Source: an uncultured Clostridia bacterium
GTDB lineage: Bacteria > Bacillota > Clostridia > Lachnospirales > Anaerotignaceae
Direction of reading: 5' to 3'
Length of the DNA: 64,000 nucleotides
Assembly (NCBI GenBank): GCA_945868505.1
Contig: CAMBLO010000005.1
Location: 1 to 64,000 of the forward strand
Part shown: positions 58,017-64,000 of the stretch, one piece after another
Layout: every line of letters starts with the position of its first letter
Numbering within the stretch: position 1 is the stretch's first letter
Made by a program: the position numbers and the translations under genes
Notes under the pieces: generated by a model
Told to the model about the DNA's origin: nothing
The model's database searches: none
What the model saw: only the letters and a program-made list of their open reading frames with translations

Positions 58017-58919
58017 ATGATTCATATTCAGATCCCGGCGACATCCGCAAATATGGGTCCCGGCTTTGACAGCATCGGCATCGCAGTGCAGTTATACAAC
58101 CACATTTGGGTGGAAGAACAGCCTACCGGCTTGACCATCGAAGTGAAGCACAAACAGGCGATTCCCGTTCCCACCGATGAAACCAATCTCATTTATCAAA
58201 CCATGAAATATTTCTACGACCAGAAAGGGCTGAAAATGCCCGGGGTGCATATCATCCAGGAGGATTATATCCCTATGGTAAGAGGTTTGGGCAGCAGCGC
58301 AGCCTGCATCGTTGGCGGCCTTTTTGCAGCCAATGAGCTGGCAGGCAGACCCTGCGATAAGGAAGAATTGGCGCAGATGGCGGCAAAGCTGGAGGGTCAC
58401 CCCGATAATTCCAATCCTGCCATCTTCGGCAGTATGGTTGTCGGCGCTCTGGATGAAAAAGAGATGAAACATGTGCGTTTGGAGTTGCCTGAGGATTTGA
58501 TTTTTGCTATAATGGTTCCGGATTTTCCTGTTTCTACCGAAAAAGCCAGAGGCGTGCTTCCGGATGCTTATTCCCGTAAAGATATGGTGTTCAATGCATC
58601 TCGCGCCGCTCTTTTGGTCGCATCTATGCTGACAGGAAAATATGAGAATTTCCATGTGGCTATGGAGGACAGAGTGCATCAGCCCTACCGCAGTGCCCTC
58701 ATCCCCGGCATGAATGAAATTTTTGCCCATGCTAGGGAATATGGTGCCGTTGCCAGCTATCTGAGCGGTGCAGGCTCTACCCTGATGGCCATGGTAACAA
58801 AGGAGAAAGCGGAGGAATTCGAAAGAAGAATGTCTGAATATTTACACCATTTGGAGCATCATTGGGAATTGACCTTATTAAAGCCCGATATGGAAGGCGT
58901 AAAAATTGAACGGGAATAA
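58017..58919 (+). CDS. thrB: homoserine kinase
   Basis: ThrB phosphorylates homoserine for threonine synthesis. The 300-residue GHMP kinase has IPATSANMGPGFDSIGIAVQ, the ATP loop VRGLGSSAACIVGGLFAANE, EGHPDNSNPAIFGSMV and the C-terminal SGAGSTLMAMV. Shine-Dalgarno TAGGAGGGAAC. It lies between the ACT protein and aspartate kinase; thrC is not in the window. Confidence 0.93.
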   Translation: MIHIQIPATSANMGPGFDSIGIAVQLYNHIWVEEQPTGLTIEVKHKQAIPVPTDETNLIYQTMKYFYDQKGLKMPGVHIIQEDYIPMVRGLGSSAACIVGGLFAANELAGRPCDKEELAQMAAKLEGHPDNSNPAIFGSMVVGALDEKEMKHVRLELPEDLIFAIMVPDFPVSTEKARGVLPDAYSRKDMVFNASRAALLVASMLTGKYENFHVAMEDRVHQPYRSALIPGMNEIFAHAREYGAVASYLSGAGSTLMAMVTKEKAEEFERRMSEYLHHLEHHWELTLLKPDMEGVKIERE

Positions 58920-58981
58920 GTTTCCCTTCACAGATGGGAGGTTCCTATCTGAATAAGACAGAAAAACGGGAGGAAATAACA

Positions 58982-60226
58982 ATGTTGATTGTGCAGAAAT
59001 ACGGCGGTAGTTCCGTCGCAGATGCAGAAAAAGTGTTCAATGTTGCGAAGCGCATCATGCGAACAAGAATGGAAGGCAATGACGTAGTGGTTGTGTTGTC
59101 TGCACAGGGCAAAACAACAGATGGATTGATTGCGAAAGCGAAAGAGATCAACCCGAAACCCAGCCGCAGAGAAATGGATATGCTCTTGTCCACAGGGGAA
59201 CAGCAGTCCGTTGCTTTGATGGCGATGGCCATCAGTGCCATCGGCGGCAGAGCAGTTTCTTTGAATGCTTCTCAGGTGGGGATCGAAACAACGAATACAT
59301 ATAGCAATGCCCGTATCCGTACCATCAATACAGAACGTATTGAAAATGAATTGGATGAAGGCAGTATCGTTTTGGTAACAGGCTTTCAGGGTGTGAACCA
59401 GATCGGTGATACCACAACATTGGGCCGCGGCGGTTCCGATACCTCTGCTGTTGCACTGGCAGCAGCTCTGCACGCGGATATTTGTGAAATCTATACAGAC
59501 GTAGAAGGCGTTTACACAGCGGACCCCCGCGTGGTGCCTGATGCAGCCAAGCTGGATGAAATCAGCTACGATGAAATGCTGGAGCTGGCATCTTTGGGTG
59601 CAAAGGTACTGCACAGCCGTTCTGTAGAAGTAGCGAAAAAATACAATGTGAAACTGGTTGTACGTTCCAGTATGTCTGAAGCGGAAGGTACAGAAGTTAA
59701 GGAGGACGTAAAGATGGAAAGAATGCTGGTTAGCGGCGTTGCAGCGGATAAAAAAGTTTCCCGTATCTCTATTATGGGTATCAATGACGAACCTGGTAAA
59801 GCCTTTGAAATTTTCTCTCTGATGGCAAAGGAAAAAGTAAGTGTAGATATCATCCTGCAGTCTACCGGTCAGGATGGCAAACAGAATATCTCCTTCACCA
59901 TCGGTGAGGATGATCTGGATATCGCCCTGAAGGCTCTGGAAAAGAATAAAGAACGCCTGACTGCAAAAGAAATCCTTCACGATGAAAACACAGCAAAGCT
60001 GTCCATCGTTGGCGCAGGTATGGCTACAAATCCCGGTGTTGCAGCAATGTTTTTTGAAGCAATGTATGATGCCGGTGTAAATATCCAGATGATCTCCACT
60101 TCCGAAATCAAGATCACAGTCCTGATTGCAAAGGATGATGTGGATGCAGCTATGGTAGCCGTACATGATAAATTCAAAATGGCTTCCGTGAATATGAGAA
60201 AAGCTGCCATCGGCGAAGATGAATAA
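58982..60226 (+). CDS. lysC: aspartate kinase
   Basis: The 414-residue enzyme begins LIVQKYGGSSVADAEKVFNV and has TTTLGRGGSDTSAVALAAAL, DVEGVYTADPRVVPDA and two C-terminal ACT domains (ISIMGINDEPGKAFEIFSLM; LSIVGAGMATNPGVAAMFFE), typical of a lysine- or threonine-feedback-inhibited, monofunctional aspartokinase. ATG 58982 follows GGGAGGAAATAAC; the track adds 16 codons of spacer. Last gene of the operon. Confidence 0.95.
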   Translation: MLIVQKYGGSSVADAEKVFNVAKRIMRTRMEGNDVVVVLSAQGKTTDGLIAKAKEINPKPSRREMDMLLSTGEQQSVALMAMAISAIGGRAVSLNASQVGIETTNTYSNARIRTINTERIENELDEGSIVLVTGFQGVNQIGDTTTLGRGGSDTSAVALAAALHADICEIYTDVEGVYTADPRVVPDAAKLDEISYDEMLELASLGAKVLHSRSVEVAKKYNVKLVVRSSMSEAEGTEVKEDVKMERMLVSGVAADKKVSRISIMGINDEPGKAFEIFSLMAKEKVSVDIILQSTGQDGKQNISFTIGEDDLDIALKALEKNKERLTAKEILHDENTAKLSIVGAGMATNPGVAAMFFEAMYDAGVNIQMISTSEIKITVLIAKDDVDAAMVAVHDKFKMASVNMRKAAIGEDE

Positions 60227-60239
60227 GAATCAGAAGCAG

Positions 60240-60273
60240 AAAGACACTATCGAAAGATAGTGTCTTTTTTTAT
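60240..60273 (+). terminator. Rho-independent terminator
   Basis: AAGACACTATC-GAAA-GATAGTGTCTT followed by TTTTT, after lysC. Confidence 0.9.
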
Positions 60274-61508
60274 CTCTTGTATTCTTGTTGTAAAACCTTT
60301 TCATATAGGTCATAATGCTCTGTCAGATCCACATCGCCGTAATAATAGGTCAGCTCCAATATCTTTTGCCCGGAAATCAGATACAGCTCGGTGATATCTC
60401 CTTTTTCTGCCAGAACGGCATAGTCGAAGGGGGTATCTGTCAGGGTGGTGCAGGTCCATCCTCTGCCGTCGGAATGCCAGAACTGTAAATATTCTTCCAA
60501 ATATTCCGTAGGAGAAACGAAGGAGGACAGTTCTTTATAGTCAACCCAAAGGACAGATTCATAGGGTTCTCCGCTGGCGTCCAGCTTTCCATCAATGCGT
60601 CCTGCCTGATTGAAGGAAATATCCATGGGGGCGCCGATGCTAGGCTCCGAATAGGCTCGATTGGCTTCCCGTTCCCACCATTCCTCTTTTGGTCCATTGT
60701 CCCTTTGGTAATAGGTCTCCACAGAATAGAAATCGGGGTCGTTTTCCAGCTCCGCTAAAGATACCATAGGCAGTGGGTGCTTCAGTTCTTCAATGGGCTT
60801 ATCGGAAAAGGTGAATGCCCAAGGCAGTAGGGGAAAGAAAAAGGATGCCAAAAGACCAATATAGCCCATATAATGCAGCCTGTGTTTCCACCGCAGGCGG
60901 GTATCCATCCAATCTCCGTCTTGGGGGTGGGGATTGCCTTCTGCCAAGGATTTTTGCAGTCGCTGCATCCCAGCCAGCCTTTGACCGGGAAACAGGGAAA
61001 ACAGGATCATGGGAAGGGTATCAAAGGGCAGTTCCATATCATGCACCCAATCATAAGCAGTTTTATGCCGAAGGGATAGGATTTCTCCAATGACAAAGGC
61101 AGCAATCAGTAACCCATAAAAGCAATAAAGGAAGAGTGGACTGTTCCAGAAACGCTCCTTCTTTGCATAGGTCTGATAGCATTTGCTTTCCTCTTTCGGG
61201 TTATCAAAATAATCCGCTGTACCTTCTTCGGCTGCGTAAATAAAGAAATACTTCCCCAGCTCCGTAACAAATTCCCAGCCCTTTTCCTTGTGGGATTCCT
61301 TTTCCTTGTCAGCAGGTCTGTCGGGCAGCCCGTCCAGCTTTGCCTCCATGCGGTAGATCATCCGCTTTTCTTCTTTTTCCTCGAAGGTGGCGAAAAAGGT
61401 GTTTGCAGCATAGAGATGCAGCCCTTCTGCGGAAAGGTCGGAAAACCAGCGTTCCAGCGCATCGATTTCATAAGGTTCTACGGGTATCAATTTTCTTACA
61501 TATCTCAT
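60270..61508 (-). CDS. DUF2812 membrane protein
   Basis: The 412-residue protein begins RYVRKLIPVEPYEIDALERW with the DUF2812 pattern (GLHLYAANTFFATFEEKEEK, then WEFVTELGKYFFIYAAEEG), followed by helices (LFLYCFYGLLIAAFVIGEIL; YMGYIGLLASFFFPLLPWAF) and a soluble C-terminal domain. DUF2812 genes usually sit beside PadR regulators; none is adjacent here. Function unknown, probably envelope-associated. Confidence 0.75.
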   Translation of the reverse strand: MRYVRKLIPVEPYEIDALERWFSDLSAEGLHLYAANTFFATFEEKEEKRMIYRMEAKLDGLPDRPADKEKESHKEKGWEFVTELGKYFFIYAAEEGTADYFDNPKEESKCYQTYAKKERFWNSPLFLYCFYGLLIAAFVIGEILSLRHKTAYDWVHDMELPFDTLPMILFSLFPGQRLAGMQRLQKSLAEGNPHPQDGDWMDTRLRWKHRLHYMGYIGLLASFFFPLLPWAFTFSDKPIEELKHPLPMVSLAELENDPDFYSVETYYQRDNGPKEEWWEREANRAYSEPSIGAPMDISFNQAGRIDGKLDASGEPYESVLWVDYKELSSFVSPTEYLEEYLQFWHSDGRGWTCTTLTDTPFDYAVLAEKGDITELYLISGQKILELTYYYGDVDLTEHYDLYEKVLQQEYKR

Positions 61509-61637
61509 AGGATCGCCCCCTTATCCTGTGCTATGTCTTTTTTTCAGTATAGCAAGGCGAAAAAGAGCGTGTCAACGGAGGGGTGGTATTTGTAAGAAAG
61601 TCTTAAGGATTTAAGGCGTTCTCTGGGATTTTTACAA

Positions 61638-61672
61638 AGAAAAAGAACACCGATGGATCGATGTTCTTTCAG
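61638..61672 (-). terminator. Rho-independent terminator of the Fur-family gene
   Basis: On the minus strand AAAGAACATCGAT pairs with ATCGGTGTTCTTT, followed by TTCTTTG, just after the Fur-family stop codon. Confidence 0.75.
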
Positions 61673-61677
61673 TCTGC

Positions 61678-62091
61678 TTATTTTTTGCGGCATTCTGCAC
61701 AGGTACCATAGAGGATGAGCTGTTCACATTCAATGTCAAAATCCAGATCCGGCACCAGTTTTTTCGCAACCTCTGTCAGTGCCCCTATACGCAGGTCTTC
61801 CACCCGACCGCATACCTTGCAAACGGTGTGTGGATGACACTGGACCACAGCGTCATAACGGGAACTGGGCTCGCCAACGTTCAATTCCTGCACCAGTCCC
61901 AGCTGCTTGAAGAAATCCAGTGTTTTATACACGGTAGCAAGGCTCATGGTGAGGTTGGTAGGTTCCAGCGTTTTGTAGATCATTTCCGCATTGGGATGCT
62001 CGTGGCTGTTGCAGAGCATATTATAAACGGCAATGCGCTGTGGGGTGACTTTCAATCCTTTTTCTCTCAGGGTCTGAGCAATTTCCTTCAT
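61678..62091 (-). CDS. Fur-family regulator (PerR-like)
   Basis: The 137-residue protein has the winged helix of Fur proteins (LREKGLKVTPQRIAVYNMLC, TMSLATVYKTLDFFKQLGLV) and two CxxC zinc-binding pairs (HTVCKVCGRVE and GTCAECRKK). The residues VQCHPHTVC and the length suit PerR or Fur of Clostridia. A metal-box-like AT palindrome precedes the gene, so it probably regulates itself. ATG has AAAGGGGTG upstream. Confidence 0.88.
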   Translation of the reverse strand: MKEIAQTLREKGLKVTPQRIAVYNMLCNSHEHPNAEMIYKTLEPTNLTMSLATVYKTLDFFKQLGLVQELNVGEPSSRYDAVVQCHPHTVCKVCGRVEDLRIGALTEVAKKLVPDLDFDIECEQLILYGTCAECRKK

Positions 62092-62111
62092 TTGTTACAC
62101 CCCTTTCCAAC

Positions 62112-62152
62112 GAATAACTATTGTTATTTAATAATAATATAGATTCTTATTT
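62112..62152 (-). promoter_or_regulatory. putative Fur/Per box and promoter
   Basis: AATAACTATTGTTATTTAAT and the following AATAATATAGATTCTTA form an AT-rich interrupted palindrome overlapping the likely promoter of the Fur-family gene, like known Per/Fur operators. Confidence 0.45.
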
Positions 62153-62322
62153 GCGTCAATGGGAAAATATACTAAAATACAAGGAATTTCAAAATTTCAG
62201 CAAAAAAACGGTGATAAATGTTTGGTTATTTTGCCCGTCAGGCTTTTGCCGTATAGTTGTTTTTTGGAAATGCCTGTGCTACAATATTTTTCAGAAATTT
62301 TCCAGAGAAAGGAAGGATAACG

Positions 62323-62811
62323 ATGCATATCGTTTTGCTGGAACCGGAAATCCCCCAGAATGCAGGGAATATTGCCCGCACCTGTGCGGTAACAAATTCT
62401 GTGCTGCATTTGATCAAGCCCTTGGGATTTTCCGTAGAGGATAAATATTTGAAGCGGGCAGGGCTGGATTATTGGAAGCTGCTGGATATCCGCTATTATG
62501 AAAATTTTCAGGATTTTTGTGAGAAAAATCCCGGTGCAAAGATTTGGATGGCATCTACGAAAGCCCGTCATGTCTATTCTGATGTGACTTATGGGGAAAA
62601 TGATTATATCATGTTTGGCAAAGAAAGTGCCGGCATCCCCGAAGAGATTTTGATGGACAACGAAGCCAACACCATCCGCATTCCCATGCTGGAAGCGGCA
62701 CGGAGCCTGAACCTCTCCAATTCTGTTGCCATTATCATTTACGAGGCCATGCGGCAGCAGGGATTTCCCGGTATGCTGATGGAAGGACAGCTGCACCATC
62801 ATAAGTGGTAA
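62323..62811 (+). CDS. trmL: tRNA (cytidine/uridine34-2'-O)-methyltransferase
   Basis: The 162-residue SPOUT enzyme has HIVLLEPEIPQNAGNIARTC, IMFGKESAGIPEEIL and RIPMLEAARSLNLSNSVAII, all TrmL knot motifs. It methylates the wobble nucleotide of tRNA-Leu species. ATG 62323 follows AGGAAGG; the track's earlier codons are untranslated. Monocistronic with a strong terminator. Confidence 0.94.
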   Translation: MHIVLLEPEIPQNAGNIARTCAVTNSVLHLIKPLGFSVEDKYLKRAGLDYWKLLDIRYYENFQDFCEKNPGAKIWMASTKARHVYSDVTYGENDYIMFGKESAGIPEEILMDNEANTIRIPMLEAARSLNLSNSVAIIIYEAMRQQGFPGMLMEGQLHHHKW

Positions 62812-62820
62812 GATTTATAA

Positions 62821-62858
62821 GAAAACGGCTAGAACGATCAAGTTCTAGCCGTTTTTAT
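62821..62858. terminator. bidirectional terminator
   Basis: AAAACGGCTAGAAC-GATCAA-GTTCTAGCCGTTTTT, a perfect stem between convergent genes. Confidence 0.9.
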
Positions 62859-62869
62859 ATGGGTTTGGT

Positions 62870-64000
62870 TTATTCTTCCTGCGTTTCTTCGGTCACATCG
62901 TCAAGGGGTTCTTCCGCAGTCGGTTCCTCCGCAGGGGGAGCAGGGGGTTCTGTTGCCGGGAATTTCACATAAGCCTTGAACAGATCGCCTTCGATTTCTA
63001 GAGAGAATTTCCCTTTCTGCAAGCCTACCAAGGATTGGGCGATATTCAGACCCAAGCCGCTGCCCTCCGTATGGCGGGAACTATCGCCCCGGACAAAGCG
63101 TTCCATCAGCTCTTCCACGGGGATATTCAAGGCATCTTTGGAAATATTCTTCATGGAAACCGTCACAAGGTCTGCTTCTTTTTTGATATCAATATAGAGC
63201 CGTGTATTTTCCTGAGAATATTTGCAGGCATTGCTCAAAAGATTGCTCAGCACCCGCCAAGTCAGGTTGCCGTCTACCATGGCAAATGTGGGAGAGTCCA
63301 AGCCATTGAGGACCACTTCCAAATGGGCTTTTTCCAGCCGTTCTTCGTATTCAGCCACAGCCTGAGCCACCAATTCGCCCATATCTGTAGGGGCAAGATT
63401 CACTTTCAGGTTGCCGGTGGATGCTTTCGATGCTTCCACCAAATCCTCCGTCAGCTTTTTCAGACGGCGGGACTGGCGATCCAGCACTTCGATATATTCC
63501 GCCGCCTGCCCTTCCAGACCTTCCTTTTTCAGCAAGTCAACATAGTTGATGATAGAAGTCAGGGGGGTTTTGATATCGTGGGAAACGTTGGTAATCAGCT
63601 CTGTTTTCAGATGTTCGCTCTTCATCTTCTGCTCCAGTGCGATAGAGAAGCCCTTGGAAATGCTGTTCAGGTTTTCCCCATGCTTGCGGAACATGGAAAA
63701 CATCCCCTTGGTGTCTATCTTGTGGGTCAATTTGCCCTTTGCCAGAGCCTCTCCGCCTTTCAGCAGCTTCTGTGCCTGAGAAGTCATCAGGCAGAAAACA
63801 AACATCAGCGCCAGATTTAAGAGGACCGCACCGAATCCGCCGCCCACATAGACGGAAGAAATCACCAGCCATGCCACAGCCACCTTCCACATGGCAGGAA
63901 GGGCTTTCATGGCATCCAGCCCTGTGCTGAAAACTGCCCCAAAAAGCTTCCAGCAAAAATGCAGCACCTTATAGATAATGGTATTCTGATAGAAATATTT
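62870..64000 (-). CDS. sensor histidine kinase (5' end outside the window)
   Basis: The frame is open to the right edge, so the true start is not visible; the GTG at 63967 used in the track is internal. Visible parts: two membrane helices (WKVAVAWLVISSVYVGGGF; AVLLNLALMFVFCLMTS), a HAMP-like linker, HisKA with the phosphoacceptor in TNVSHDIKTPLTSIINYVDL, and HATPase_c (NLTWRVLSNLLSNACKYSQE; GDSSRHTEGSGLGLNIAQSL). The C-terminus ends in a Pro/Glu-rich tail. Its response regulator is presumably encoded beyond the edge. Confidence 0.9.
   Translation of the reverse strand, partial: KYFYQNTIIYKVLHFCWKLFGAVFSTGLDAMKALPAMWKVAVAWLVISSVYVGGGFGAVLLNLALMFVFCLMTSQAQKLLKGGEALAKGKLTHKIDTKGMFSMFRKHGENLNSISKGFSIALEQKMKSEHLKTELITNVSHDIKTPLTSIINYVDLLKKEGLEGQAAEYIEVLDRQSRRLKKLTEDLVEASKASTGNLKVNLAPTDMGELVAQAVAEYEERLEKAHLEVVLNGLDSPTFAMVDGNLTWRVLSNLLSNACKYSQENTRLYIDIKKEADLVTVSMKNISKDALNIPVEELMERFVRGDSSRHTEGSGLGLNIAQSLVGLQKGKFSLEIEGDLFKAYVKFPATEPPAPPAEEPTAEEPLDDVTEETQEE

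Noticed and set aside
58928-60166. 412-codon minus-strand ORF
   Set aside because: Antisense of lysC, which has all aspartokinase motifs.

Overview
The window looks like a chromosomal segment of an anaerobic, spore-forming member of the Clostridia, probably Lachnospirales. It encodes Spo0A, several 4Fe-4S proteins, a siroheme/sulfite-reductase cluster, a SAM-I riboswitch ahead of metK and a c-di-GMP-I riboswitch. Shine-Dalgarno sites are strong, TTG and GTG starts are frequent, and DUF4364 and Fur/DtxR-type regulators are present. Species cannot be fixed from the sequence alone. No tRNA, rRNA or CRISPR array was seen.

Layout. 1-2.48 kb: AT-rich right end of a mobile element (integrase stub, DinD, XRE repressor with a promoter/operator) that abuts a surface-protein gene lacking its 5' end. 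3.9-9.7 kb: housekeeping genes (Kbl/BioF-type enzyme, DtxR-type regulator, polysaccharide deacetylase, flavodoxin/ferredoxin, small ppGpp hydrolase-like HD protein, AlkD-like repair protein). 9.9-16.8 kb: AsrC-type sulfite reductase, then a tightly overlapping siroheme operon (precorrin-2 dehydrogenase, hemC, cobA-hemD, hemB) running into repair and salvage genes. 16.9-18.6 kb: SAM-I riboswitch, two tandem 134-bp structured repeats, metK. 18.7-26.3 kb: feoA-feoB, with feoB cut in two by a 5.4-kb serine-recombinase element carrying an SPFH/zinc-ribbon protein, a secreted stalk-domain protein and a NERD protein. 26.6-31.4 kb: a second element, 4.6 kb and AT-rich, inserted at the 3' end of spo0A and flanked by a perfect 122-bp duplication of the spo0A tail. 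It carries a type III toxin-antitoxin locus, an XRE regulator, an operator-controlled promoter in front of a ~300-nt structured RNA candidate, a second small-RNA candidate, repeat arrays and an integrase with no catalytic domain.

32-35.8 kb: spo0A promoter region, a ribbon-helix-helix gene, rsmA, a small-multidrug-export-family protein and an RpiR regulator. 35.8-45.4 kb: a seven-gene operon behind a c-di-GMP-I riboswitch and terminator (VTC domain, DUF4956, CotH kinase, membrane-anchored glycosidase-like protein, HEAT protein, processive GT2 synthase, degenerate-GGDEF/EAL protein). I read this as a c-di-GMP-controlled exopolysaccharide system with its own phosphodiesterase. 45.4-57.2 kb: mixed genes including a diguanylate cyclase overlapping a CYTH gene, trmB, a Crp/Fnr regulator next to ferredoxin and a NapH-like membrane protein, a radical SAM protein and a CobD-like enzyme. 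57.4-60.2 kb: ACT-domain protein, thrB and lysC as one operon. 60.2-64 kb: DUF2812 protein, Fur/PerR regulator, trmL and a histidine kinase that runs off the right edge.

The most unusual points are the two site-specific insertions into neighbouring core genes (feoB, spo0A), the regulated non-coding content of the spo0A-associated element, the c-di-GMP-riboswitch polysaccharide operon, and two families of compensating hairpin repeats (17.1-17.3 kb; 34.45 and 55.46 kb).
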